A stretch of 26,563 nt of DNA from NCBI GenBank assembly GCA_937874445.1, contig CALNAL010000262.1:1-26563 (forward strand), read 5' to 3'. Position 1 is the stretch's first letter. Every line of letters starts with the position of its first letter. The translations under genes were made by a program, and so were the position numbers. Under the pieces are notes generated by a model, which saw only the letters and a program-made list of their open reading frames with translations, made no database searches and had not been told where the DNA came from. Below are positions 1-7,409 of the stretch, piece after piece. Source of the stretch: an uncultured Acetobacteraceae bacterium. GTDB lineage: Bacteria > Pseudomonadota > Alphaproteobacteria > Acetobacterales > Acetobacteraceae.

Positions 1-767
1 GCGCCGGGTCCTCGGGCGAGGACGCTGACTGTCTGACCGCACTCCACGCCGAGGCCCATGATAGCAACGGCGCTGCGGGCGGATACTGAACGCTCGCCGA
101 CGCTCAGGGTGATCTCGCAGGAAAAGTCGCGGGCGGCCTGGACGACCAAGCCGGCGGGCCGGGCATGCAGGCCATCGGGAGCGCGGACCAGCACGTCCTC
201 GTGTGCCTCCTCGGGGGCTGGCGCGGGGGCAGCCTGGGTGACGGCGGCATTGAGCGGACGCAGGCGCATCAGCTCGCCGCCGGCGGCGACCGCGCCCTCG
301 GGGGCCCGCGCGGCGATGGCGAACGCATCCGGGTTGGTAAGGATGACCGGCACCATCAGGCTGGGCACGCGCGCGGAAAGGGTGGCCAGGTCGAAGGAGA
401 CGAGGGGGTCGCCGGCGGCGACATGCTGGCCCTCGGCGACATGGGCGGTGAAGCCCTCACCCTTCAGCTTGACGGTGTCGAGGCCGATATGCATCAGCAG
501 CTCGGCGCCCTCGTCGGTGCGCAAGGTCAGCGCGTGATGGGCGCGATGAAGGGTGAGCACGACCCCGGCGCAGGGAGCGCGCAGGACCGTCTCGAAGGGG
601 TCGATGGCCACGCCGTCGCCGAGGATGCGACCGGCAAACACCGGATCAGGCACTCCCTCCAGCGGCGTCACCCAGCCCCCCAGCGGTGCTCCGACACGGA
701 TCTCACCGCCAGGGCCGCCGGCCGGCATCTCCGCCCCGCCAAGCGTCTCGCCGAGCCGAACCGACAT
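1..767 (-). CDS. PTS EIIA(Glc)-HPr(-EI) multiphosphoryl transfer protein, 5' part only
   Basis: Read from the reverse strand; the gene runs off the left edge, so only about 255 residues are visible. Residues about 25-170 form an EIIA(Glc)/Crr-type domain with the HIGLDTV motif (phospho-accepting His about 93) and the second conserved His about 78 (RAHHAL). After an Ala/Pro/Glu-rich linker (about 175-190) comes an HPr domain with the LHARPA active-site motif (His about 201) and a following S-x-R-S-x-x-x-IM segment. In this family an enzyme I domain normally follows; it would lie outside the window. The protein passes phosphate from PEP to a membrane EIIBC. A Crr-type EIIA, rather than a fructose-type one, suggests an N-acetylglucosamine (NagF-like) or glucose-type PTS. 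The ATG at 767 has a GGAGGG Shine-Dalgarno about 6 bases upstream. No PTS permease is visible here. Confidence 0.88.
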   Translation of the reverse strand, partial: MSVRLGETLGGAEMPAGGPGGEIRVGAPLGGWVTPLEGVPDPVFAGRILGDGVAIDPFETVLRAPCAGVVLTLHRAHHALTLRTDEGAELLMHIGLDTVKLKGEGFTAHVAEGQHVAAGDPLVSFDLATLSARVPSLMVPVILTNPDAFAIAARAPEGAVAAGGELMRLRPLNAAVTQAAPAPAPEEAHEDVLVRAPDGLHARPAGLVVQAARDFSCEITLSVGERSVSARSAVAIMGLGVECGQTVSVLARGPG

Positions 768-794
768 GGTTTCCCTCCATCATAGATCAGAACG

Positions 795-823
795 ATTGTA
801 AGAAATTGAAAGTCTCCTGTCAC
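795..823 (-). promoter_or_regulatory. Sigma-70-like promoter of the PTS fusion gene
   Basis: On the minus strand, GTGACA (818-823) and TACAAT (795-800) are separated by exactly 17 bases. Each hexamer matches the sigma-70 consensus at 5 of 6 positions. Transcription would begin near 788, giving a leader of about 20 bases to the ATG at 767. Confidence 0.6.
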
Positions 824-896
824 GCCGACACGGTACGGGGAAGGAATTCGCTCGAGTCCGACATAAAAGGCCAGAAAACGGTCACAAGACACTATT

Positions 897-937
897 ATCG
901 CCAAATGACAGCCCAAATTTCGCGCATTTGTGGCGAT
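897..937. promoter_or_regulatory. Inverted repeat in the PTS / gltI intergenic region, possible operator
   Basis: ATCGCCAAATG (897-907) faces CATTTGTGGCGAT (925-937), complementary except for one extra base. A smaller dyad, CAAAT/ATTTG (914-918/926-930), overlaps it. A TATTAT that could be a -10 for gltI (893-898) touches the left arm but has no good -35. The rest of the 311-base gap (768-1078) holds the minus-strand PTS promoter and nothing else I can call. Confidence 0.35.
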
Positions 938-1078
938 TCGCCGAGCGGACGGCCTTGCGTGTGCAAAGCGAACCCTTTAGCGTGCTGTTTCTTGAGCAGC
1001 CGCGGAATCGGATTGCCCGCGTTCTGTTCCCGCCGGGGCCTCCACGTGGGGGGCGCGTCAGTTTGGAGCGTTTCGGGA

Positions 1079-2014
1079 ATGAAAAAATTGACCAGGCACG
1101 GGCTTTTCCGGGCCCTCGCCGTCGTCGGCACTGTTGCCGCCGTAGGGATGCTCTCTGCGCCCGTCTCGGCCGAGGAGCTGACCGGAACCCTGAAAAAGAT
1201 CAAGGAAACCGGCACCATCACCGTCGGTCACCGCGATTCCTCGATCCCCTTCTCCTACTACGATGCCAACCAGAAGCCGATCGGCTTCGCCATGGACATC
1301 TGCGCCCGCGTCGTCGACGCCGTGAAGCAGAAGCTTGCCATGCCTGACCTGAAGGTGAACTACGCCCTCGTCACCTCGGCCAACCGCATCCCGCTGATGA
1401 CCAACGGCACCATCGACCTCGAGTGCGGCTCCACCACCAACAATGCCGCCCGCAAGCAGCAGGTCGATTTTGCCAATACCTACTTCCTGACCGCCAGCCG
1501 TTACGTCACACTCAAGACCAGCAAGATCCACTCGATCGCCGACCTCAAGGGTAAAACGGTCGTTTCCACGGCTGGCACCACCAATATTGTCCAGCTCAAC
1601 AATGTCAACAACGAACAAAAGCTCGGCATCAACGTTGTTTCAGCACCTGGCCACGCCGAGTCCTTCCTGATGGTGCAGACCGGCCGCGCCACTGCCTTCG
1701 TGATGGACGACGTGCTGCTCGCCTCGCTCGCCGCTTCTGCCAAGGATCCCGACGCCTTCGAGCTGCCCCCGGGGGCCTTCTCCAAGCCAGAGCCTTATGG
1801 CATCATGATTCGTCGCGACGACCCGCAGTTCAAAGCGGTGGTCAACGAGGCGACCGCCAAGCTCTACACTTCGCCTGAAATCGAGACTCTCTACAACAAG
1901 TGGTTCATGAGCCCGATTCCGCCCAACAACATCAACCTCAAGCTGCCGCTGAGCGCCGAGCTGAAGAAGGCCTTTGCTCATCCTTCCGATAGCCCGAATC
2001 CGGCCGACTACTGA
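1079..2014 (+). CDS. gltI: Glutamate/aspartate ABC transporter substrate-binding protein GltI
   Basis: This is a 311-residue periplasmic binding protein of the amino-acid SBP family 3. It captures glutamate/aspartate for the GltJK-GltL importer encoded just downstream. The N-terminus is a Sec signal peptide (MKKLTRHG, hydrophobic core, cleavage around VSA-EE at about residue 28). The mature part carries the family landmarks ITVGHRDSSIPFSY, DLECGSTTNN and SEPYGIM-like EPYGIMIRRDDPQF, and ends with the NPIPP-like SPIPPNNINL typical of GltI. The ATG at 1079 is chosen because the signal peptide starts there and GGAG lies about 9 bases upstream; the frame is open much further upstream but that part is not protein-like. 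Length fits E. coli GltI (about 302 residues). First gene of gltIJKL. Confidence 0.93.
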   Translation: MKKLTRHGLFRALAVVGTVAAVGMLSAPVSAEELTGTLKKIKETGTITVGHRDSSIPFSYYDANQKPIGFAMDICARVVDAVKQKLAMPDLKVNYALVTSANRIPLMTNGTIDLECGSTTNNAARKQQVDFANTYFLTASRYVTLKTSKIHSIADLKGKTVVSTAGTTNIVQLNNVNNEQKLGINVVSAPGHAESFLMVQTGRATAFVMDDVLLASLAASAKDPDAFELPPGAFSKPEPYGIMIRRDDPQFKAVVNEATAKLYTSPEIETLYNKWFMSPIPPNNINLKLPLSAELKKAFAHPSDSPNPADY

Positions 2015-2036
2015 GCTTTTTGATCCTCCTTTGAAA

Positions 2037-2068
2037 GCCGGCCCGACGGGACTTCTCGCCGGGCCGGC
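2037..2068 (+). other. Intercistronic hairpin between gltI and gltJ
   Basis: GCCGGCCCG (2037-2045) and CGGGCCGGC (2060-2068) form a perfect 9-bp GC stem with a 14-base loop, 22 bases after the gltI stop. There is no U-run. Such hairpins after binding-protein genes often protect the upstream mRNA or partly reduce read-through. Confidence 0.6.
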
Positions 2069-2085
2069 GTTGCACAGGAACGGTC

Positions 2086-2820
2086 GTGCATTACAATTGG
2101 AACTGGGGCATCCTCTTCGCGCTCTCTCCCGACGGGAATACCCCCTACATCGATCTGCTGCTTTCTGGTCTCGAATGGACGGTGATCACCGGCGTCTGTG
2201 CCTGGGTGCTCGCTTTCATTCTCGGCTCGATCATCGGCGTGCTGCGCACTCTTCCCTCGCACACCGCCGAGCGGCTCGGATTTGTCTATGTCGAATTCTT
2301 CCGCGGCATCCCGCTGATCGTGCAGCTCTTCGTCTGGTTCTTCGTGTTGCCGGATCTGCTGCCCGTTGAATGGGGCTCGTGGATCAAGCAGCTGCGCAAT
2401 GGGCCATTCTACACCTCGGTCATCGGACTGGCGTTTTTCACTTCGCCACGCGTAGCCGAGCAGGTGCGTGCCGGCATCCAGTCGCTTGCCGGCGGCCAGC
2501 TGCGCGCTGCGCTCGCCATGGGGCTGACGCGCCCGCAGGCCTATCGCTACGTGCTGCTGCCGCTGGCCTACCGCATCATCCTGCCCACGCTGACCTCCGA
2601 GATGCTCAACTGCCTCAAGAACACCTCGGTCGCGCTGACCATCGGGCTGATGGAACTCACCGCCCAGACACGTGCGATGCAGGAATTCTCCTTCCAGGTC
2701 TTCGAGGCCTTCTCGGTCTCGACCCTGCTCTATGTGCTGCTCAATCTCGCCGTGGTAGCGGGGATGCGCGTGGTGGAACGCTCCGCCGCGATCCCCGGCA
2801 CCCTGGCCAAGGCGAGGTAG
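2086..2820 (+). CDS. gltJ: Glutamate/aspartate ABC transporter permease GltJ
   Basis: A 244-residue inner-membrane permease of the HisMQ/GltJ type, one half of the heterodimeric channel. It begins with the family-typical NWNWGI and carries hydrophobic segments, FRGIPLIVQLFVWF, and the cytoplasmic EAA-type loop (around EQVRAGIQSL..GQ..AALAMGLTRPQAYRYVLLP) that contacts the ATPase GltL. The start is a GTG at 2086, preceded by AGGAA; the start residue and length match E. coli GltJ (246 residues). It lies 71 bases after gltI, across a hairpin, and its stop is 5 bases from the gltK start. Confidence 0.93.
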   Translation: MHYNWNWGILFALSPDGNTPYIDLLLSGLEWTVITGVCAWVLAFILGSIIGVLRTLPSHTAERLGFVYVEFFRGIPLIVQLFVWFFVLPDLLPVEWGSWIKQLRNGPFYTSVIGLAFFTSPRVAEQVRAGIQSLAGGQLRAALAMGLTRPQAYRYVLLPLAYRIILPTLTSEMLNCLKNTSVALTIGLMELTAQTRAMQEFSFQVFEAFSVSTLLYVLLNLAVVAGMRVVERSAAIPGTLAKAR

Positions 2821-2825
2821 CGCCG

Positions 2826-3518
2826 ATGTTCCACGGATTCGACTACAAGGCCATTACCGACAACCTTTCCTATCTGCTGATTGATGGGTTGGGGTTCACC
2901 CTGCGGCTGACGCTGATGGCGGCCATTGGCGCCACGGCGCTGGGCAGCCTGGTCGCCGTGATGGAACTCTCGCGCAACCGGCTGGTCTCGGGGATTGCCG
3001 TCGGCTACGTTAACCTCACCCGCGCGTTGCCGCTGCTGCTGGTGATCTTCTGGTTCTATTTTCTCATCCCCTGGGTGTGGCAATGGGTAACGGGGGCGGA
3101 CCGGCCGACACCGGTCGGCGCCTTCCTGTCGGCACTGATCACCTTCACGCTCTTCGAGGCGGCCTACTATGCCGAGATCGTGCGTGCCGGCATCCAGTCT
3201 CTTGGCCGAGGACAGATGGGCGCTGCCGAGGCGCTGGGGCTGCGCTATCCGCAGGTACTGGCCTACGTCATCCTGCCGCAGGCGTTGCGCAACATGCTGC
3301 CGGTGCTGCTGATGCAGACCATCATCCTCTTCCAGGACACCTCGCTGGTGTACGTGCTGTCGATCACCGACTTCCTTGGTGCCGCCAGCAAGATCGCCAA
3401 CCGCGATTTCCGCCTGATTGAGCTCTACTCTTTCGCAGCCGTCGTCTATCTGGTGATTTCCGCGACGCTCTCGGCCTTCGTGCGCCGGTTGCAGAGCCGC
3501 ATCGCCATCGTCCGGTGA
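2826..3518 (+). CDS. gltK: Glutamate/aspartate ABC transporter permease GltK
   Basis: A 230-residue permease partner of GltJ. Its N-terminus (MFHGFDY, then YLLIDGLGFTLRLTL) aligns with GltK. It has RALPLLLVIFWFYFLIP, the EAA-type loop EAAYYAEIVRAGIQSLGRGQMGAAEALGL, and the conserved LFQDTSLVYVLSITDF segment. The ATG at 2826 is preceded by GCGAGGTAG, which overlaps the gltJ stop, so translation is probably coupled. The open frame extends upstream through gltJ, but that part is a shadow. E. coli GltK is 224 residues. Confidence 0.92.
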   Translation: MFHGFDYKAITDNLSYLLIDGLGFTLRLTLMAAIGATALGSLVAVMELSRNRLVSGIAVGYVNLTRALPLLLVIFWFYFLIPWVWQWVTGADRPTPVGAFLSALITFTLFEAAYYAEIVRAGIQSLGRGQMGAAEALGLRYPQVLAYVILPQALRNMLPVLLMQTIILFQDTSLVYVLSITDFLGAASKIANRDFRLIELYSFAAVVYLVISATLSAFVRRLQSRIAIVR

Positions 3519-3527
3519 GTTTCCCAA

Positions 3528-4256
3528 ATGATTGATTATCAAAACGTCTGCAAGTGGTACGGCGACTTCAACGTGCTGAAGAGCTGTTCCACCCACGTCA
3601 ACAAGGGCGAGGTGGTGGTGGTGTGCGGGCCTTCGGGCTCGGGCAAGTCCACGCTGATCCAGTGTGCCAACGGGCTGACCCCATTCCAGAAGGGCACCAT
3701 CACGGTAGACGGGGTCTCAGTGGGCGACCGCCACACCAACCTGCCCAAGCTGCGCGCACGGGTGGGCATGGTGTTCCAGCACTTCGAGCTGTTCCCCCAC
3801 CTCACCGTCATCGCCAACCTCCGTCTCGCCCAGGAAAAAGTACTGGGCCGCGACAAGGCATCGGCCACCGAGAAGGGCATGGCCCTGCTCGAGCGTGTCG
3901 GCCTTGCCGCCCACGCCACGAAATATCCCGGCCAGCTCTCCGGTGGCCAGCAGCAGCGCGTCGCCATCGCCCGTGCCCTGGCGATGAACCCCGTCGCCAT
4001 GCTGTTCGACGAGCCCACCTCTGCACTGGACCCCGAGATGATCAACGAGGTGCTCGATGTGATGACCTCGCTTGCCGCCGATGGCATGACGATGATGGTC
4101 GTCACCCACGAGATGGGATTTGCCCGCCGCGTGGCCGACCGCGTGGTGTTCATGGACGCCGGTGAGATCGTCGAGGACACCACCACCGAAGCCTTCTTCC
4201 GCGAACCCGAAAGCGAGCGGGCGCGGCAGTTCCTCTCCAAGATCCTGCAACACTGA
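3528..4256 (+). CDS. gltL: Glutamate/aspartate ABC transporter ATP-binding protein GltL
   Basis: A 242-residue polar amino-acid ABC ATPase that energises the GltIJK importer on the cytoplasmic face. Walker A is GPSGSGKST at residues 34-42, the signature is LSGGQQQR at about 137-144, Walker B is MLFDEP with Asp161 and the catalytic Glu162, and the switch His is in VVTHEMGF. The length is that of E. coli GltL (241). The ATG at 3528 follows gltK by 9 bases; no strong Shine-Dalgarno is visible, so coupling to gltK is likely. It is the last gene of gltIJKL, followed by a GC-rich hairpin. Confidence 0.95.
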   Translation: MIDYQNVCKWYGDFNVLKSCSTHVNKGEVVVVCGPSGSGKSTLIQCANGLTPFQKGTITVDGVSVGDRHTNLPKLRARVGMVFQHFELFPHLTVIANLRLAQEKVLGRDKASATEKGMALLERVGLAAHATKYPGQLSGGQQQRVAIARALAMNPVAMLFDEPTSALDPEMINEVLDVMTSLAADGMTMMVVTHEMGFARRVADRVVFMDAGEIVEDTTTEAFFREPESERARQFLSKILQH

Positions 4257-4262
4257 GGCCCT

Positions 4263-4290
4263 GGCCGCGCCGCAAAGGGCGCGGCCGTTT
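4263..4290 (+). terminator. Hairpin terminator after gltL
   Basis: GGCCGCGCC (4263-4271) and GGCGCGGCC (4278-4286) form a perfect 9-bp stem with a 6-base loop, starting 7 bases after the gltL stop. Only GTTT follows directly; a longer T-run is at about 4308-4314. Confidence 0.6.
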
Positions 4291-4348
4291 CGAGAAAAAG
4301 GGGGGAGAATTTTTTTCTTCCGTTTGCAGACGGAGACAAGCTCCCCCG

Positions 4349-4379
4349 AAGAAGGCCTTCGAACTTCTTTTTTCTTTAG
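4349..4379 (+). terminator. Second terminator-like hairpin in the gltL / cdp-alcohol transferase convergent gap
   Basis: AAGAAG (4349-4354) pairs with CTTCTT (4364-4369) and runs into a T-rich tail (TTTTTTCTTT). GAAGGCCTTC inside it is itself a palindrome. A wider stem, GGGGGAG with CTCCCCC, encloses CCGT-TTGCAG-ACGG just to the left (about 4303-4347). The whole gap 4257-4402 is structured and probably ends transcription from both convergent operons. Confidence 0.5.
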
Positions 4380-4402
4380 AAAAACAAGATATTTCGCATG
4401 TT

Positions 4403-5110
4403 TCAGCGGATGGCCGGGCGTATCCGCCACAACCGCCAGCCGATCATCGCCATGGCGATCGGCGCGCCCAGCGTGGCGCCGCACAACAACGGCAAGAGGG
4501 CGTCGGCCCAGGCGAGTGGCGCCACCAGATAGAGCAGGTCCTCCGGCGCAAAGCCTGCCCACCCTTCCATGGCCTTGCCGCCTGGCGGCAGACGGCGCTC
4601 CAGCGCCTCAGCCAGCAGGCTGGTGGCCCATACCGATCCGGCCGAAACCAACCCCATCGGAATCGCCCATGCCCCCACCAGCGAACCGCGCAGCCCCATG
4701 CCCATGGCGGCAAAGAACAGCACGTTGACCAGCGTATCCACCGCGTAGTCGTAGGCGTGGCCGAAAGGGGTGGCCATATGGCCGAGGCGGGCCAACTCGC
4801 CATCAGCGTAGTCGAGCAGCAGCGAGAGGATCCACAACCCCCCGCCCCACAATGTCCAGCGTGGCGCTCCCACGCCCAGGGCTGCGCAGGCGGCGACGCC
4901 GGTCAGCAAACGCAGGGTTGTCAGATGGTTGGGCGTGATTCCGGTGCCGATCAACGGACGCACCAGCGGGCGTACCAGCCGATAGCTCCACAACTGGCGG
5001 CTTGCGGCGGGTACCGCCGGGGTCTCGGGCGCGGGGGAGAAGCCCTCCGCCGAGGAACTCCCCGGGGCGGGGGGCTCGGCGACGGAAATGACCAGATGAT
5101 CGTCAGGCAC
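4403..5110 (-). CDS. CDP-alcohol phosphatidyltransferase family protein, probable phosphono-head-group lipid transferase
   Basis: An integral membrane enzyme of about 235 residues. It carries the full catalytic motif of the family, D-x2-D-G-x2-A-R-x8-G-x3-D-x3-D, read here as DYADGELAR, then G, D and D in GHAYDYAVD. Such enzymes transfer a phospho-group from a CDP-alcohol, or the reverse, with loss of CMP. Ahead of it is a Pro/Ala-rich cytoplasmic tail of about 40 residues. Given the neighbouring AEP biosynthesis genes and nucleotidyltransferases, the likely reaction is transfer of aminoethylphosphonate from CMP-AEP to a lipid alcohol. That substrate is an inference. Start: the GTG at 5110 has GGGAGGA just upstream, although the spacing is short; the in-frame GTG at 5122 lacks one. 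Last gene of the minus-strand arm, 82 bases or more after the radical SAM gene. Confidence 0.87.
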   Translation of the reverse strand: MPDDHLVISVAEPPAPGSSSAEGFSPAPETPAVPAASRQLWSYRLVRPLVRPLIGTGITPNHLTTLRLLTGVAACAALGVGAPRWTLWGGGLWILSLLLDYADGELARLGHMATPFGHAYDYAVDTLVNVLFFAAMGMGLRGSLVGAWAIPMGLVSAGSVWATSLLAEALERRLPPGGKAMEGWAGFAPEDLLYLVAPLAWADALLPLLCGATLGAPIAMAMIGWRLWRIRPAIR

Positions 5111-5144
5111 GGCTCCTCCCACGGGAAAACACTTGTGACCGGAA

Positions 5145-5167
5145 CATGTCGTTAATTTACCGACATG
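5145..5167. other. Inverted repeat between radical SAM and CDP-alcohol transferase genes
   Basis: CATGTCG (5145-5151) and CGACATG (5161-5167) form a perfect 7-bp dyad around the AT-rich loop ttaatttac. GTGAC (5135-5139) and GTCAC flank it on the outside. It may be an intercistronic hairpin or a binding site; no promoter elements are clear. Confidence 0.3.
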
Positions 5168-5204
5168 CAGGTAGGGAAGTCACGTTCGCGCATGAAGCCG
5201 CCTT

Positions 5205-6533
5205 TCAGTAGTGGTCGAAATCGTCGTTGGCCTGGGCGGCGCGGTGCATCCGCCGCTCGCCCAGGTTGATCACCCACGAGGCCAGGTCCGACTTGCTGCG
5301 CGGGGGCAATGGCAGACGGTGCAGCATGGAGGGGAAAGAATAGAATTTGCGGTACATCGCCTGCACCTGCGCCTCCAGTTGGGTCGGGGTGCCATGCAGC
5401 GGACGGAAGTGGCAGAACTGGCCGGGCCAACGGTCGATGGCCGCCTCCTCGGGGATGCGCCCCTCTGCCTTCATCCGCGCGAAAAGTTCCGTGCCGCGGG
5501 TGGGGGTGAGGATGTTGAAGTAGGCTGCCGGCACTTTGTTGGCACGCAGGAAGTCTAACGTGGCGCGGAAAGCGTCCGGACTCTCGCTGTCCCAGCCGAA
5601 GATGAAGTTGAGCGAGTAGGTGATGCCGCGCCGGCGCAGGTTCTCCAGCGCATGCACGTAGGTGATGGCCCGGTTCTGCGTCTTGCCCATGTCGCGGATG
5701 GATTCGGCGGAGATGCTTTCCAGGCCGATGTTGACGTGCAACACCCCGGCACGCACCGCGAGGTCGAGAAACTTCCCGTCGAGACACATCGGCAGTGCCC
5801 ACAGCGTGGACCAGCGCACCCCGAGCGGGATCAATGCCTCCATCAGAGCAGTGGCGCGCGCCTTGTTGCCGGCAAAGTTGCTCTCGCCGAAGAACAGGCT
5901 CCGTGCCCCGGAGCGGTGGATTTCCGCCACCACCTCCTCGGGCGGACGCCAGCGGTACTTGCCGCCGAGATAGAGCCGTTCGGAGCAGAAGTTGCACTGA
6001 TAGGGGCACCCGCGCGAGGTCTGCATCGCGAAGGTGCGGAACGGCCCGAAGCGGCGCATGTCGAGCAGTTCGTAACGCGGCAGGGGCAGGCCTTCCAGGG
6101 TCTCCAACGGCGCGGCCTGATAGCATGACCGGAGGCGCCCGGCGGCGGCATCGGCGAGCATCGTGCGCCATGTCGGCTCGGCCTCACCGATCATGACTGA
6201 ATCGACGTGCTGCCGTGCCTCCTCAGCGTAGAAGAACACGTGTGGTCCGCCCATTACCACCGGCACCCCGCGGCGGCGGAATTCGGCGGCGATGTCATAG
6301 GCGCGGTAGGATTGCAGGGTCCAGGAGGTGAGGCCCACGAGATCGACCGGGGCCGTGAAGTCGATGTCGTCGAGCTGCTCGTCGATCAGCCGAACGGTCC
6401 AGCCGGGGGGTGTCAGCGCGGCGAGATAGGGCAGGGTCAGCGGCACCACGGAGCGTCGCTTCGTCTTGAACAACCGGCGGTCGTCAGGTGCAAGATAGTG
6501 CGAAGGCTGGATCAGCAGCAGGGTTGGGGCCAA
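5205..6533 (-). CDS. Radical SAM enzyme with B12-binding-like N-terminus, in the phosphonolipid cluster
   Basis: A 442-residue protein. Residues about 1-140 resemble the cobalamin-binding Rossmann domain of B12-dependent radical SAM proteins (LLLIQPS, LTLPYLAAL, DLVGLTSWT, VVMGGPHV), but the classic D-x-H-x-x-G cobalt-ligand motif is absent where LIDEQLDD stands. The radical SAM core follows, with TSRGCPYQCNFCSE giving the CxxxCxxC 4Fe-4S ligands at about residue 175. A C-terminal region around HGTPTQLEAQVQAMYRKFYS resembles the DUF4070 tail seen in BchE/HpnJ/HpnP-like enzymes. Its substrate is unknown; the context suggests modification of the phosphonate head group or lipid. The start is TTG at 6533, with GGGAGG 6 bases upstream. 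It follows the nucleotidyltransferase gene by 27 bases. Confidence 0.85.
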   Translation of the reverse strand: MAPTLLLIQPSHYLAPDDRRLFKTKRRSVVPLTLPYLAALTPPGWTVRLIDEQLDDIDFTAPVDLVGLTSWTLQSYRAYDIAAEFRRRGVPVVMGGPHVFFYAEEARQHVDSVMIGEAEPTWRTMLADAAAGRLRSCYQAAPLETLEGLPLPRYELLDMRRFGPFRTFAMQTSRGCPYQCNFCSERLYLGGKYRWRPPEEVVAEIHRSGARSLFFGESNFAGNKARATALMEALIPLGVRWSTLWALPMCLDGKFLDLAVRAGVLHVNIGLESISAESIRDMGKTQNRAITYVHALENLRRRGITYSLNFIFGWDSESPDAFRATLDFLRANKVPAAYFNILTPTRGTELFARMKAEGRIPEEAAIDRWPGQFCHFRPLHGTPTQLEAQVQAMYRKFYSFPSMLHRLPLPPRSKSDLASWVINLGERRMHRAAQANDDFDHY

Positions 6534-6560
6534 GTGCGCCTCCCAGGTGCGCCTTTGGAA

Positions 6561-7316
6561 TTATCTGGGAAGATGGGACAGAACGGCGTCGCGGGCCCGG
6601 ACGAGGTCGGCGGGAAAGTCGATTTCGGTCCAGGCGAGATCGCTGATGTCGGCGTAGTCAAAACGATCGGGGGCAGCTCGCACCAGATCGCGGATGGAGT
6701 CCTCGTATTCGAGGCTGGCCGGCCCCTGCGCGGCGCGACGGGCGCAGGCAGCGGCGAGCGCGGCCGCTCCTTCCGCCGAGAAACGAAAGAAGCCCACGGA
6801 TTCACCATGCCATTCGCCGGAATCCTCGGGAAGTTTGCCAAAATCCACCAGCCGGCCGGCTCGGAAGCAGGCCTTCACCGGTTCGTCGCCCGGTTCGATG
6901 TGGCGGTCCACCAGCAGGACGTTTTCCCCCGGGGCAGATTGCAGACGGACCAGCATGGCCGGGTCGTAGAGCACGTCACCGTCCATCAGCAACACCGGGG
7001 CGCCGGCAACCAGCGTTTCCGCCTGGGCTGCCAGTGAAAGCAGACTGCCCTCGCGGTAGCGCGGATTGACCACGAAGCGCGTCTGCTCCAGCAGGCCGAG
7101 GCGGGCCACCTCGGCGCGGATGGCTTCCTCGGCATAACCCACGGTAAGCACGAAGCGTGTCACGCCGGCAGCCGCCAGGGCGGCAAAATGGCGCTCCAGC
7201 AGGCTGCGTCCGCCCAGCTGCAGCAACACTTTGGGCTGGCCGGGCGCCTGGCCGAGCCTCCTCCCCACGCCTGCCACCAGCAGGACGGCCACATCTGCCC
7301 GAGAATCTTTCGTCAT
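6561..7316 (-). CDS. Sugar-phosphate-type nucleotidyltransferase (LicC/PntC-like), probable AEP cytidylyltransferase
   Basis: A nucleotidyltransferase of about 251 residues with a canonical nucleotide-binding loop (LVAGVGRRLG, then PKVLLQLGGRSLLERH), a metal-binding Asp in LLMDGDVLYD, and a second conserved acidic pair in AWTEIDFPADL. This is the pattern of LicC phosphocholine cytidylyltransferases and their phosphonate relatives (PntC). The predicted reaction is CTP + AEP to CMP-AEP + PPi, supplying the CDP-alcohol transferase downstream; CTP and AEP specificity are inferred from context. The start is uncertain: ATG 7316 (MTKDSRADV) lies just before the conserved core, while ATG 7355 and TTG 7358 are further upstream; none has a strong Shine-Dalgarno. 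It is the first gene of the minus arm, divergent from pepM. Confidence 0.86.
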   Translation of the reverse strand: MTKDSRADVAVLLVAGVGRRLGQAPGQPKVLLQLGGRSLLERHFAALAAAGVTRFVLTVGYAEEAIRAEVARLGLLEQTRFVVNPRYREGSLLSLAAQAETLVAGAPVLLMDGDVLYDPAMLVRLQSAPGENVLLVDRHIEPGDEPVKACFRAGRLVDFGKLPEDSGEWHGESVGFFRFSAEGAAALAAACARRAAQGPASLEYEDSIRDLVRAAPDRFDYADISDLAWTEIDFPADLVRARDAVLSHLPR

Positions 7317-7380
7317 CTTGCGCGGTTCGCCCGTCTTGCCGTGGTTAAGGTTCATCAAACTGTTACACTACGCTATCACG

Positions 7381-7409
7381 TTGACACGAAATGCAGCAAC
7401 ATATATACA
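7381..7409 (+). promoter_or_regulatory. Sigma-70 promoter of the pepM-ppd-flippase-phnW-tetR operon
   Basis: A perfect TTGACA -35 (7381-7386), a 17-base spacer, and TATACA as -10 (7404-7409, 4 of 6). Transcription would start near 7416, leaving a leader of about 64 bases. The -10 is overlapped by the palindrome at 7402-7425. Confidence 0.7.

Noticed and set aside
686..1078. N-terminal extension of gltI
   Set aside because: Would cover the PTS start and its promoter; the signal peptide begins at 1079 with a ribosome site.
5152..5193. 13-codon minus-strand mini-ORF (MRERDFPTCMSVN) with AAAGGCGG upstream, between radical SAM and CDP-alcohol transferase genes
   Set aside because: Too short to support by sequence alone and overlapping an inverted repeat; could be a leader peptide but there is no independent evidence.
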